Of a stretch of 28,638 nucleotides of DNA, positions 1 through 8,654 are shown piece after piece (the first letter of the stretch is position 1; the number at the start of each line of letters is the position of its first letter). Origin of the DNA: JBFKAV01 sp041621405 (GTDB lineage Bacteria; Pseudomonadota; Alphaproteobacteria; Rhodobacterales; Rhodobacteraceae); the NCBI GenBank assembly GCA_041621405.1, contig JBFKAV010000026.1, positions 1 to 28,638 of the forward strand, read 5' to 3'. The notes under the pieces are model-generated. The model saw only the letters and a list, made by a program, of their open reading frames with translations. It did no database searches and had not been told where the DNA came from. Both the position numbers and the translations under genes were made by a program.

Positions 1-387
1 CCCGCGTCGCGGGCCGCCGTGGATGAAGATGTCGCCGCCGGCCGAAAGCCCCATCGACGATGCGCGCTCGAGGTCGAGCTTGTTAGGGTAGGAGATGCCG
101 AGCGAAAGGTGGAAATCGCTGTCCGGGTTGCGGCGGTCGATAAAGTAGCGTCCCTCCGGCGTGCGGCCGTCGCCTTCGGCCTCCTTGTGGCCCGCCGGCG
201 CGAAGCCGAGATCGACATCGTAGGATTCCAGCACCTGGTCATGGTGGACCAGGTACATCCGCCGGGCCGATTTCATCACCACGACTCGGGTCACCTCCGG
301 GCCGTTGTAGGTTCGGAACTTCGAACAGCCGGAGAGCCCGGCCGCGACGAGGACTGCCAGTAGCAAGTTCAGGATGATTGTCCGCAA
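1..387 (-). CDS. L,D-transpeptidase (YkuD/ErfK) lipoprotein, 3' part cut by window edge
   Basis: Not a long open frame on the plus strand; reading the minus strand from a TTG at 387 gives 129 codons open to the window edge. The N-terminus is a hydrophobic stretch ending in a lipobox (A-G-L-S-G-C, Cys about residue 21), so the product is probably an outer- or inner-membrane lipoprotein. The body contains the YkuD-type strand 'RRMYLVHHDQVLESYDVDLG', then 'GDGRTPEGRYFIDRRNPDS', a serine/leucine-rich LGISYPN segment and 'GGDIFIHGG', the His-Gly part of the catalytic region. The catalytic Cys motif would lie beyond the edge. The family forms or remodels L,D-crosslinks in peptidoglycan or attaches proteins to it. 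TTG is chosen because it is the only start in frame that keeps the signal peptide; a TATAAG hexamer (431 to 426) sits about 40 bp upstream. It follows rlmD by 73 bp in the same direction. Confidence 0.82.
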   Translation of the reverse strand, partial: MRTIILNLLLAVLVAAGLSGCSKFRTYNGPEVTRVVVMKSARRMYLVHHDQVLESYDVDLGFAPAGHKEAEGDGRTPEGRYFIDRRNPDSDFHLSLGISYPNKLDLERASSMGLSAGGDIFIHGGPRRG

Positions 388-460
388 CGCACTGCCCCAC
401 GCGTTTTCTGTAGTCTTTTTTTAGCCTTATACCTCATTTCTCCACAATCCGGGAAGAGAT

Positions 461-1690
461 TCATCGATCACGACGGAAACTGGCCGCAAGCTCCACATGC
501 GGGCTCCAGCGGAACTGGTCCACCACCTGCACGACGCCAAGGCGGAAACCCGCCGCCACGAGGCTGCGCGCGTCGCGCGCGAAGGTGACCGGGTTACAGG
601 AGACGTGGGCGACGACCGGGATCTCCGATTCCGCAAGCGCGGCGATCTGCGCCTCGGCCCCGGCTCGCGGCGGGTCGATCACGGCGGCGTCGTAATCCTT
701 GAGCTCGTCGGGCAGGAGCGGGCGCCGGAAGAGGTCGCGCGCATCGGCGGTCAGCCGTTTCAACCCCTCGGCCTCGCGCCAGCCGCGCAGGAGCGCCTCG
801 ACCATCGATGCCTCGCCCTCGACCGCGTGTACCTCCGCCCGCTCGGCAAGCGGCAGCGCGAAGGTGCCCGCACCGGCGAAGAGGTCGACGACGCGCCTTG
901 CGCCGTATACATTGTCTAACACGGCAGAAAGTAGGGTATTCTCACCCTCCCGCGTGGCCTGCAGGAATGCCCCGGGCGGCAGCGTGACCCGCGTGCGACC
1001 GAACCGGACGAGGGGCGGCGCGCGCAGCGCGACCAGCTCCCCTTCCCAGGTAAGTCGGGCGAGGCCGACGGTTTCGGCGACGGCGGCAAGACGCGCGCGG
1101 AGTGGCGCATCGAGCGGCTTGCCGCCGGTCACGGCCACGTCCGGCCCGCCGTCGGTCTCGGTCACGGCAAGCGAAAGCTCGCCCTTCCGCGAGCCGCCTT
1201 CGGCCGTCATCTCCTCGAGCGCCGGCAGCGCGGCGAGGAGCGCGGGCGTCACCAGCAGGCAGCCCGGCACGGCAACCAGCGTGTTCGAGGCACGGCCGTG
1301 GAAGCCGACGATCGCGCCCTTCTTGGTCCGTCGCCCATGGAATACCGCGCGCCGTCGCGCCCGGGGCGGCGAGGTCGCAATCGGCCGGAACTCGGCGACG
1401 AGCCCCTGCGCAGCCAGCGCTGCGCGCACGACGTCCAGCTTCCACTCGGCCACGAACGCGCCCTGCGCATGCATCAGCGCGCAGCCGCCGCAGGCCCGGT
1501 AGTGCGGGCAGGGGGCCTTCACCCTAATGGCCGAGGGCTCGACGATCTTCGGCAACGGCATCCGGCCACCATCCACCTCGCCCTCGACCAGCTCGCCCGG
1601 CAACGCGCCCGGGACGAAGACCGGCTCATCGGCATCGCCCGCAGCCACACCGTCGCCGAGATGCCCGAGCCGGGCGATGCGCAGCCTCAC
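461..1690 (-). CDS. rlmD: 23S rRNA (uracil-5-)-methyltransferase, RlmD/RumA type
   Basis: 409 aa, class I SAM-dependent RNA m5U methyltransferase. The N-terminus (about 1-50) is TRAM-like. Cys61, Cys67 and Cys70 (CPHYRACGGC) plus Cys144 (VPGC) are positioned as the 4Fe-4S ligands of the RlmD family. The SAM-binding motif is DLFAGAGTF (269-277), the IDPPRAG motif lies at 338-344, and the catalytic nucleophile is Cys365 in HVSCNPVTFARD. Known family members methylate a uracil C5 in 23S rRNA (U1939 in E. coli); the exact target here is inferred, since RlmC/RlmD/TrmA are hard to separate by eye. It starts with GTG, and the GTGA overlaps the stop of the upstream ABC gene by 4 nt, implying translational coupling and one transcript. 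All key residues are present. Confidence 0.88.
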   Translation of the reverse strand: MRLRIARLGHLGDGVAAGDADEPVFVPGALPGELVEGEVDGGRMPLPKIVEPSAIRVKAPCPHYRACGGCALMHAQGAFVAEWKLDVVRAALAAQGLVAEFRPIATSPPRARRRAVFHGRRTKKGAIVGFHGRASNTLVAVPGCLLVTPALLAALPALEEMTAEGGSRKGELSLAVTETDGGPDVAVTGGKPLDAPLRARLAAVAETVGLARLTWEGELVALRAPPLVRFGRTRVTLPPGAFLQATREGENTLLSAVLDNVYGARRVVDLFAGAGTFALPLAERAEVHAVEGEASMVEALLRGWREAEGLKRLTADARDLFRRPLLPDELKDYDAAVIDPPRAGAEAQIAALAESEIPVVAHVSCNPVTFARDARSLVAAGFRLGVVQVVDQFRWSPHVELAASFRRDR

Positions 1691-3510
1691 TCGGCCGCCT
1701 CCGCCCGCGTCGCAAGGAATCCGCCCGACTGCCGGGTCCAGTAGCGGGCATAGAGGCCGCCTTGCTTCAGCAGGGCGTCATGGGTGCCTTCCTCGACGAT
1801 GCGGCCCTCATCCATCACCACGATCCGGTCCATCTCGGACAGGGTGGAGAGACGGTGGGCGATGGCCAGCACCGTCTTGCCCTCCATCACCCGATGCAGC
1901 GCCTCCTGGATCGAGGCCTCCAGTTCGGAATCGAGCGCCGAGGTCGCCTCGTCGAGCACCAGGATCGGCGCGTCCTTCAGGAAGGCGCGCGCCAGCGCGA
2001 TGCGCTGCCGCTGGCCGCCGGAAAGCTTCACCCCGCGCTCGCCCAGATGTGCCTCGTAGCCCTTGCGCCCCATGTGATCGGCGAGCTTCTGGATGAACTC
2101 GTGCGCCTCGGCACGCTGTGCCGCGGCGACGATTTCCTCCTCGCTGGCGCCGGGGCGGCCGTAGAGTATGTTGTCGCGCGCCGAGCGGTTGAACATCGCG
2201 GTCTCCTGGGTGACCATCGCGATCTGCCGGCGCAGGCTCTCCTGGGTTACGTCGCGAACGTCCTGCCCATCGACCAGAACCCGCCCGTCTTCGGTGTCGT
2301 AAAGCCTGAGCAGGAGCGCCACCAGAGTCGATTTGCCGGCCCCCGAGGCGCCAACGATTCCCACCTTCTCGCCCGGAAGCACGGTGAGCGAGATGTGCTC
2401 GACGCCTCCAGTCTGGCGGCCATAGGCGAAGCCCACGTCCTCGAACCGGATCTCGCCTGTCACCCGATCAAGTTCGCGGGCCTGGGGCGAATCGGTGAGC
2501 GTGTAGGGCGGGGTGAGGGTGCGGATGCCGTCCTCCACCTCGCCGATCGAGGCGTAGATCGACATCAGCGTGAAGCTGACCCAGCCGGTCATCTGCGCGA
2601 TGCGGATCGAGATCGACCCCGCCGCAGCGATATCGCCCGCGGTCGCCCCGCCCTCGCTCCAGAGGACGAGCGTGCCGCCGACCAGCACGACCGGCAGCAC
2701 CCCGGCGACCGCCATGAGCGTCAGCCGGAACCATGCCGAGACCACGCCGAATTCCAGCGCCCGCTCGCGGAACCGCCCCATGCTCGCCAGAGCCGCCCGA
2801 TCCTCGTGATCGGCATGGGCGAAGAGCTTCACCGTCTTGATGTTGGTGATGGTGTCGACCACCTGCCCGGTCACCATCGCCCGCGCCGAGGCGCGTGCGG
2901 TCGAGGTCTTCCGCACCCTGGGCAGGAAGAAGCGGATCAGCGCCAGGTAGCCCACCATCCAGACCGCGAGCGCCAGCGCCACCCAGACGTCGATCGCCAG
3001 GAGGAACAGAACCGAGCCGACGATCGAGGCCAAAGCAAAGGCGACAACGTTGATCACCTCGGTCGCCACGTCGGTGACGGCACGGGCGGCCTGCATCTGC
3101 TTCTGTGCCAGCCGCCCGGCGAAATCGTTGTCGAAGAAGGTGACCGCCTGGCCCAAGGTCCAGCGGTGGATCCGCGAGAGCACCTGCGGCAGCACGTTCG
3201 GTGCCACCCAGATCGCGTTCGAGGCCGAAGAGGCGCCGAACACCAGCGGCCGCAGGATCAGGTAGAAGCCGGCGAAGCCGAGCACGAGCCAGAGGTTCTC
3301 GGCGAAGAATGCGCCCGGCCCGGAGGCGACGGCGGCATCGACGACGGCCCCGAGCAGCAGCGCCGAAATCACCTCGAGCGTGCCGGCAACCACCGAAAGC
3401 AGCGCCGCGCCGGTGAGGAGCTTCCAGGAGCCGCCGAGGCACCACAAGAAGAACCGCCCGAGGGTGCGGGGCGGCGCCCCGTCGACGGGCAGGAACGGGT
3501 CGAACCTCAT
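1687..3510 (-). CDS. ABC exporter half-transporter (permease fused to ATPase), second of pair
   Basis: 607 aa, type I (MsbA/MdlB-like) exporter half: a membrane domain with about six hydrophobic segments (about 30-330) followed by a nucleotide-binding domain. Visible motifs are Walker A GASGAGKST (387-395), Q-loop Gln435, signature LSGGQ (496-500), Walker B ILVLDE (516-521) with the catalytic Glu, and H-loop His552. All ATPase residues are intact. The ATG overlaps the TGA of the upstream half-transporter (ATGA, 3507-3510), and the two proteins share their architecture and a C-terminal 'LYAR.WTRQSGGF' segment, so a heterodimer is likely. The substrate cannot be told from sequence; lipid, drug or peptide export are all possible. 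It is followed immediately by rlmD. Confidence 0.9.
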   Translation of the reverse strand: MRFDPFLPVDGAPPRTLGRFFLWCLGGSWKLLTGAALLSVVAGTLEVISALLLGAVVDAAVASGPGAFFAENLWLVLGFAGFYLILRPLVFGASSASNAIWVAPNVLPQVLSRIHRWTLGQAVTFFDNDFAGRLAQKQMQAARAVTDVATEVINVVAFALASIVGSVLFLLAIDVWVALALAVWMVGYLALIRFFLPRVRKTSTARASARAMVTGQVVDTITNIKTVKLFAHADHEDRAALASMGRFRERALEFGVVSAWFRLTLMAVAGVLPVVLVGGTLVLWSEGGATAGDIAAAGSISIRIAQMTGWVSFTLMSIYASIGEVEDGIRTLTPPYTLTDSPQARELDRVTGEIRFEDVGFAYGRQTGGVEHISLTVLPGEKVGIVGASGAGKSTLVALLLRLYDTEDGRVLVDGQDVRDVTQESLRRQIAMVTQETAMFNRSARDNILYGRPGASEEEIVAAAQRAEAHEFIQKLADHMGRKGYEAHLGERGVKLSGGQRQRIALARAFLKDAPILVLDEATSALDSELEASIQEALHRVMEGKTVLAIAHRLSTLSEMDRIVVMDEGRIVEEGTHDALLKQGGLYARYWTRQSGGFLATRAEAAE

Positions 3511-5351
3511 TCCGCCGCCTCCTCGGTCTGGATGAAGCCGCCAGACTGCCGAGTCCAGAACCGCGCGTAGAGGCCGCCCCTGGCCAGAAGCTCGGCGTGG
3601 GTACCCTCCTCGACGATCAAGCCGTTGTCGAGCACCACGATCCGGTCCATATGCGCAATCGTCGAAAGCCGGTGCGCAATGGCGATCACGGTCTTGCCCT
3701 TCATCACGCCGTAAAGCGTGTCCTGGATCGCCGCCTCGACCTCGCTGTCGAGCGCACTCGTCGCCTCGTCGAGGAGCAGGATCGGCGCGTCCTTCAGAAT
3801 CGCCCGGGCGATCGCCACCCGCTGACGCTGGCCGCCCGAGAGCTTCACCCCCCGCTCGCCGACCCGCGCTTCGTAGCCGCGGCGGCCCCCGGGATCCGTG
3901 AGCTCGAGGATGAAGTCATGCGCCTCGGCCCGTCGGGCCGCCGCGATCATCTCCTCCCGCGTGGCTTCGGGGCGGCCGTAGAGGATGTTCTCGCCGACCG
4001 AGCGGTGCAGGAGCGATGCGTCCTGCTGCACCATGCCGATTACCCGGCGCAGGCTGTCCTGCGTGACCTCCGCGATGTCCTGCCCGTCGATCAGGATGCG
4101 CCCGCCCTCGGCGTCGTAGAACCGCAAGAGCAGCTTGACGAGGGTCGATTTCCCCGCCCCCGAGCGCCCGATCAGCCCGACCTTCTCGCCAGGGCGGATC
4201 GTCAGGCTCACCCCCTGCAGCCCTCCCGCTCCGCGCCCGTAATGGTGCGAGACGTTCTCGATCTCGATCCGGCCGGCGCGGAATCGGAGCGGCCTGGCGC
4301 CCGGCGTGTCCACCAGCTCGATCGGCTGGGCGATGGTCTCCATGCCCTCCGCGATAACGCCGAGTGAGCGGAAGAAGGTGGAGAGCGCCCACATGATCCA
4401 GCCGGTCATCGCATTGAGCCTGAGCGTCAGCGCCGCGGCCGCCGCGACCAGGCCCACGGAGGCCGCGCCCTGCATCCAGAGCGCCACCGCCCAGCCCACC
4501 ACGCCGACGATCAGGAGCCCGTTCAGGAATACCAGCGACAGGTCCATGATCGTGAAGAGCCGCATCTCGCGGATGAAGGTCTTCCGGGCGTGCTCGATCG
4601 ACTCGCGGGCGTAGGCGATCTCCTGGTCGTGATGGGCGAAGAGCTTGACCGCGTGGATGTTGGTATAGGCGTCGACCACCCGTCCGAGCACGGCGCTGCG
4701 GGCGTCGGACGAGGCTTTCGAGGCCGGCCCCACGCGCTTGATGGTCCAGCGCACCAGCACGGCGTAGAGTGCGAACCACAGCACAAGCGGCAGCGCCAGT
4801 CGCAGATCGGCCCCGGCCAAAAGCACCGCGCCGCCGACCAGGTAGGCCAGCGCGTAGGTGATGGCGTCGAAGACGTGGAACACCGCCTCGCCGGTGGCCG
4901 GCGGCGTCTGCATGATCCGGTTGGCGATGCGGCCGGCGAAATCGTTCTCGAACCAGCCCACCGACTGCCGCAGCACCTGCCGGTGCGCGCGCCAGCGCAC
5001 CAGGGTGCCGATGTTGGGGATGAGCGCGTTGTTGAGAAGCGCCGTGTTGACGCCCTGGACGGCCGGCCGGAGCAACAGCAGGAACAGCGCGGCGACGATC
5101 AGCTCGGTGCCGTAGGTATCCCAGACCGCCTCGGGCGTGCCGGTCGAGAGCACGTCCACCACCCGGCCGAGATACCACAGGAGCACGATCTCGATCGACG
5201 CGACGATCACCGAGGTGAGCGCCGCCAGCGCGAAAATCGGCCGGAACGGGCGCGTGTAGTCTCGCAGGAACGGCCAGAGCCGCTGCGGGGGCGTGTCGGT
5301 CTCCTGATACGGCGTATAGGGATCGACGAGGGATTCGAAGAAGCGGAACAC
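3507..5351 (-). CDS. ABC exporter half-transporter (permease fused to ATPase), first of pair
   Basis: 614 aa, same architecture as the next gene: six-helix membrane domain (about 35-340), then an ATPase with Walker A GRSGAGKST (395-403), signature LSGGQ (504-508), Walker B ILLLDE (524-529) and H-loop His560. The start is GTG at 5351 with GAGG about 9-12 nt upstream. The stop overlaps the next start by ATGA. Both halves keep the Walker B glutamate, unlike asymmetric exporters of the TM287/288 or TAP type in which one site is degenerate, so both ATP sites should be hydrolytically competent (inference). The gap to the upstream cca gene is 61 bp, so it may be read from the hslO promoter or its own. 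The substrate is unknown. Confidence 0.9.
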   Translation of the reverse strand: MFRFFESLVDPYTPYQETDTPPQRLWPFLRDYTRPFRPIFALAALTSVIVASIEIVLLWYLGRVVDVLSTGTPEAVWDTYGTELIVAALFLLLLRPAVQGVNTALLNNALIPNIGTLVRWRAHRQVLRQSVGWFENDFAGRIANRIMQTPPATGEAVFHVFDAITYALAYLVGGAVLLAGADLRLALPLVLWFALYAVLVRWTIKRVGPASKASSDARSAVLGRVVDAYTNIHAVKLFAHHDQEIAYARESIEHARKTFIREMRLFTIMDLSLVFLNGLLIVGVVGWAVALWMQGAASVGLVAAAAALTLRLNAMTGWIMWALSTFFRSLGVIAEGMETIAQPIELVDTPGARPLRFRAGRIEIENVSHHYGRGAGGLQGVSLTIRPGEKVGLIGRSGAGKSTLVKLLLRFYDAEGGRILIDGQDIAEVTQDSLRRVIGMVQQDASLLHRSVGENILYGRPEATREEMIAAARRAEAHDFILELTDPGGRRGYEARVGERGVKLSGGQRQRVAIARAILKDAPILLLDEATSALDSEVEAAIQDTLYGVMKGKTVIAIAHRLSTIAHMDRIVVLDNGLIVEEGTHAELLARGGLYARFWTRQSGGFIQTEEAAE

Positions 5352-5412
5352 GCCTGACCTCGTGCGCTACAGAGGGGATATAGCCTCGATGCGGCGCGAG
5401 GGAAACCGTGGC

Positions 5413-6567
5413 TCAGGCGGCGAGCAGATCGTCGCGGCCGAGCGCGAAGTCCGAAGCGATCCAGCGGGCCTCGAGCTCCTTGAGCCTTGCACCGAGCGCC
5501 GGACCGTCGAGCGCGGGCATCAGGTCGGCCGGCCGCACCGGGAACTCTGCCGCCGCGCCGCGCTCGGCCTCGGCCCTGGCGTCGGGCGGCGGCGTCGTTC
5601 CGCCCAGCGCCGCGCGCAACAGAATCGCCGACAGCCCGGCCTCGGCGCCCAGTCGGTAGCCGAGCTCTCCGGCGCTCTTGCCCGAGGCGGCACCGTCACG
5701 GAGCGCGGCAAGCCGCTTCGCCTCGGCGCGGGAGAGCTTCAGCGCCGAGGCCGGGTTCTCGCCGCCGAGCGCCGCGAGGCGCCGCATCGTCTCGGGCGCG
5801 AGCCCTGCCTCGCGGGCAAGACGCACGATCGCGGCCAGCGGCCGGTGATCGGCCCCCGGAAGCGCGCGCTCGAGCGCCCCCACCTCGGCCATCGCCGCGA
5901 CCGAGGGCGCGGGATCCTGCGCGGTCAGGAGCCGCTTCACCTCGGCGCCGATCCGCTCCCTCGAAAGCGTCTCTATTCCGGCGAGATTTGCGGCACATGC
6001 GGCCAGCCCGTCTGCGTCGAGCCCGGCATCAGGGTCGCCGTAATGGGCGTGGAACCGGAAGAACCGCAGGATCCGCAGATAGTCCTCTCGGATGCGCTCG
6101 CCGGCATCACCGACGAATCGCACCCGCCGCGCCCGAAGGTCGGGCAGGCCGCCTAGGGGGTCGATCACCTCGCCCTCGGAGGTGGCGTAAAGCGCGTTCA
6201 TGGTGAAGTCGCGTCGGTGCGCGTCGTCCTCCACGCGGGTGGAGAAGGCCACCACCGCGCGGCGCCCGTCGGTCTCCACGTCGCGGCGGAAGGTGGTGAC
6301 CTCGATTCCCTCATGCTGCGCGACGACCACGGTTATCGTGCCGTGCTCGACCCCGGTGGGCACCGGCCGGAATCCGGCGGCCTCGGCCAGCGCCATCACC
6401 TGCTCGGGCACCGCGTCGGTGGCGATATCGATGTCGCCCGGGGGCTGCCCGAGCAGCGCGTTGCGGACCATGCCGCCGACGAACAGCGCCTGGTGCCCGG
6501 CGCCGGTCAACATCGCCATCACCGCGCGCGGCCCGGGCGCGTGCAGCCAGTCGGCCTCGATCCTCAT
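5413..6567 (-). CDS. cca: CCA tRNA nucleotidyltransferase / poly(A) polymerase family
   Basis: 384 aa, class II nucleotidyltransferase that adds or repairs the CCA 3' end of tRNAs. Seen in order: FVGGMVRNALLG (29-40), the metal-binding carboxylates GDIDIAT (Asp45, Asp47), EHGTITVV (74-81), RRDFTMNALY (118-127), and EDYLRILRFFRFHAHYG near 160-175, the head and neck elements that bind the incoming nucleotide. The C-terminal helical part is typical of alphaproteobacterial members, which are shorter than the enterobacterial enzyme and lack its HD domain. The start ATG overlaps the stop of the upstream Nudix gene (ATGA at 6564-6567), so translation is probably coupled. Poly(A) polymerase cannot be fully excluded by eye, but no separate cca is seen in the window and the fit is good. 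Confidence 0.9.
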   Translation of the reverse strand: MRIEADWLHAPGPRAVMAMLTGAGHQALFVGGMVRNALLGQPPGDIDIATDAVPEQVMALAEAAGFRPVPTGVEHGTITVVVAQHEGIEVTTFRRDVETDGRRAVVAFSTRVEDDAHRRDFTMNALYATSEGEVIDPLGGLPDLRARRVRFVGDAGERIREDYLRILRFFRFHAHYGDPDAGLDADGLAACAANLAGIETLSRERIGAEVKRLLTAQDPAPSVAAMAEVGALERALPGADHRPLAAIVRLAREAGLAPETMRRLAALGGENPASALKLSRAEAKRLAALRDGAASGKSAGELGYRLGAEAGLSAILLRAALGGTTPPPDARAEAERGAAAEFPVRPADLMPALDGPALGARLKELEARWIASDFALGRDDLLAA

Positions 6568-7157
6568 GCCGCCAACCTCTCGGCCAGGCCGCGCAGGATC
6601 CGCGCCGTGGCTCCCCAGATGTAGTAGGGCCCGTAGGGCACCGTGTAGTAGTAGCGCCGCTGCCCGCGCCAGAGCCGCGACTGCACCTGGTAGTTCGCCC
6701 GCTCGGCGACGTGCGCGAGCGGCACGGTGAACACCTCGTCGACCTCGCCCGCTTCCGGCACCGGGCGGAATTCGGCTCTAATCACGCCCAGAACGGCGGT
6801 AACGGTAAATCCCGTGACTGTCTCGTGCGGAGGCAGTTCGCCGAAAACCTGCACGGTCCCGCGCGGCAGCCCGATCTCCTCTTCCGCCTCGCGGAGGGCG
6901 GCGCCGACGGGCCCGCCGTCGCCGGGATCGACCTTGCCGCCGGGAAACGCGATCTGGCCCGGGTGGTGCTTCAGCCGCGACGAGCGCTTGGTCAGCACCA
7001 CCCGCGGCCCCGCAGGGGCCTCGAGGAGGCCCACCAGCACGCCGGCCGGGTGGAGCACCCGGCCCGCCGGCAGCTGAATGCCGGGATTGAGGTCGAAGTC
7101 GGAGCTTTCGGCACCCCCGGCACGGAGCGCGTGCTCGAGCGTCTCAGCCAGTGTCAC
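6564..7157 (-). CDS. Nudix hydrolase, CoA pyrophosphatase-like
   Basis: 197 aa from the GTG at 7157. The Nudix region runs from FPGGKVDPGDGG into ALREAEEEIGL, close to the canonical G-x5-E-x7-REUxEExGU, and the preceding LTKRSSRLKHHPGQIAFPGG matches the UPF0035/NudL-type CoA pyrophosphatase signature; those enzymes cut CoA or acyl-CoA to phosphopantetheine and 3',5'-ADP. A longer reading frame starts at 7184 (adding 9 residues), but it would overlap hslO by 41 nt; the GTG at 7157 overlaps by only 14 nt and gives the usual MTLAETLEHAL start. It sits between hslO and cca in one direction, with an ATGA overlap into cca. The substrate assignment is by motif only. Confidence 0.82.
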   Translation of the reverse strand: MTLAETLEHALRAGGAESSDFDLNPGIQLPAGRVLHPAGVLVGLLEAPAGPRVVLTKRSSRLKHHPGQIAFPGGKVDPGDGGPVGAALREAEEEIGLPRGTVQVFGELPPHETVTGFTVTAVLGVIRAEFRPVPEAGEVDEVFTVPLAHVAERANYQVQSRLWRGQRRYYYTVPYGPYYIWGATARILRGLAERLAA

Positions 7158-8145
7158 CCGAGCGTTCCTCCGCCTCGAAGCCAAGCGTCTTCGGGTCGAA
7201 CTCGTAATGTGCGCCGCAGAATTGGCAGTCGGCCGTCACGATCCCCTCGTCGGTGGTCATGTGGCTGATGTCCTTGGCCGAGTAGATCGACAGGCTGCGC
7301 CGCACCCGGTCTTCCGAGCAGGTGCAGCCGAAGGCCACCGGCTGCGCGTCGAACACCCGCGGGCCCTCTTCGTGGAACAGGCGCACCAGCAACTCGGTCG
7401 GCTGCACCTCGGGGCCGACGAGTTCGATCGCTTCGACGGTGTCGAGCAGCAGGTTCGCGCGGGCCCAGTTCTCTTCGTCGTCGCCGTAGAGGATGTCGAG
7501 CGGCCTGAGCAGCCCGCCCTCTCCCGAGCCGCCGTCATGGGCAACGTGCGGGCTCGACTCGGGCATGTGCTGCAGCATTACGCCGCCGGCGCGCCAGCCT
7601 TCTCGGGCGCCGTTCAGCACCGACTGGCCAAATGTCAGCGCGAACCGGGTCGGCAGTTGCTCGGACTGGGCGAAATACGTCTCTGCACAGGCCGAAAGCG
7701 AGCCACCGGCCAGCGGCGTGATCCCCTGGTACGGCATCTTGCCGGAGCCCGAGTCGATCAGGATCGCGAAATAGCCGTGGCCAATCTGGCTGAAGGGCCG
7801 GGCCGACGGATCGATCCGCGCGGCGTCGAAGCTGGCCCAGGCACGGATCCGCGCCGGTTTGCCGTCGGCGGTGGGGCCGAAATAGTCGGTGGCGATCAGC
7901 CGGATCGGGCCGTCGCCGCGGATCTGCAGCGAGAGCTTCCAGCGCAGCTTGATCGCCTGGCCGATTAGCGCCGTCAGAAGCGCCGCTTCGGCCACCAGCG
8001 CCTCGACCTGGGGCGGGTAGTCGTGCTGTGCCAGCACCTTGTCGAGCACGCCATCAAGCCGTGCCACTCGTCCGCGGATATCCGAGCGGTCGAGCTGGAA
8101 GGGAAGGACGGTGTCGTCCCAGGCGATCTGGCTTCCGAAGGACAT
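7144..8145 (-). CDS. hslO: Hsp33 redox-regulated chaperone
   Basis: 333 aa from the ATG at 8145 (MSFGSQIAWDD). The family is a cytosolic holdase activated by oxidation and unfolding. The four C-terminal zinc-binding, redox-sensing cysteines are present as CTC (Cys274, Cys276) and CQFC (Cys307, Cys310). The central GHGYFAILIDSGSGKMPYQG segment is characteristic of the core domain. The frame extends 10 codons further up to 8175, but the 8145 start has AGGG about 9 nt upstream and gives the family N-terminus. First gene of a leftward run (Nudix, cca, ABC pair, rlmD). A promoter-like pair lies at 8181-8209. Regulation by heat or oxidative stress is known for some family members but no heat-shock promoter is visible here. 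Confidence 0.93.
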   Translation of the reverse strand: MSFGSQIAWDDTVLPFQLDRSDIRGRVARLDGVLDKVLAQHDYPPQVEALVAEAALLTALIGQAIKLRWKLSLQIRGDGPIRLIATDYFGPTADGKPARIRAWASFDAARIDPSARPFSQIGHGYFAILIDSGSGKMPYQGITPLAGGSLSACAETYFAQSEQLPTRFALTFGQSVLNGAREGWRAGGVMLQHMPESSPHVAHDGGSGEGGLLRPLDILYGDDEENWARANLLLDTVEAIELVGPEVQPTELLVRLFHEEGPRVFDAQPVAFGCTCSEDRVRRSLSIYSAKDISHMTTDEGIVTADCQFCGAHYEFDPKTLGFEAEERSGDTG

Positions 8146-8180
8146 GAGGTTTCCCTGTGCCTGCCTCTCTGGCATGACGG

Positions 8181-8209
8181 AATATATAGGTGCCCGGGTA
8201 GGAGCACAA
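8181..8209 (-). promoter_or_regulatory. Sigma70-like promoter for hslO
   Basis: On the minus strand, TTGTGC (8209-8204) and TATATT (8186-8181) are separated by exactly 17 bp; TATATT matches five of six positions of the -10 consensus, the -35 only about three. The predicted start near 8174 gives a leader of about 30 nt to the hslO ATG at 8145. The AT-rich core also falls between hslO and the divergent Nudix gene at 8220, so it may serve both. Pattern match only. Confidence 0.42.
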
Positions 8210-8219
8210 AGGGTGGGGC

Positions 8220-8654
8220 ATGGTCAGGCGATTCGGAGAACGGGTTGTGGCGGGGCGGCGCTACGCGCACCGGCCAGGGGTCTACGCCGTGCTGTTGCAG
8301 GATGGCGAGGTCCTGTTGACCCACCAGGCCGAACCGGTCCCCGAAGTGCAGCTTCCCGGCGGCGGCATCGACCGGGGCGAGCAACCGATCGCCGCCCTGC
8401 ACCGCGAGGTCTATGAGGAGACGGGCTGGACCATCGCGCTCGGCCGACGGCTCGGCGCCTTTCGCCGCTTCGCGTACATGCCTGAATACGATCTCTGGGC
8501 CGAGAAGATCTGCACCGTCTATCTTGCTCGGCCGGTGCGCCATCTCGGCGCGCCGACCGAGCCCGGGCACAGCGTGCTCTGGGCGCCGCTCGACGTTGCG
8601 GCGCGCCTCGTCGCCAATGCCGGCGACCGGCATTTCCTGCAAAGCCTAATCTGA
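8220..8654 (+). CDS. Nudix hydrolase (small, MutT-like)
   Basis: 144 aa. It has a perfect Nudix box: GGGIDRGE, seven residues, then REVYEETGW (about 43-64), so a Mg-dependent nucleoside-diphosphate-X hydrolase is confidently predicted; the substrate is not. The sequence around it (RPGVYAVLLQDGEVLLTHQ and EYDLWAEKICTVYLARP) resembles the small stand-alone Nudix proteins common in Rhodobacteraceae. It is divergent from hslO (74 bp between starts), and its last 9 nt overlap the 3' end of the convergent receiver-phosphatase gene. The GGGTGGGGC just before the ATG is a G-rich ribosome-binding candidate. Confidence 0.87.
   Translation: MVRRFGERVVAGRRYAHRPGVYAVLLQDGEVLLTHQAEPVPEVQLPGGGIDRGEQPIAALHREVYEETGWTIALGRRLGAFRRFAYMPEYDLWAEKICTVYLARPVRHLGAPTEPGHSVLWAPLDVAARLVANAGDRHFLQSLI

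Noticed and set aside
1762..3570. 602-codon plus-strand frame opposite the second ABC half
   Set aside because: Translation is biased (His, Asp, Arg, Gln) with no motif, while the minus strand has complete ABC motifs.
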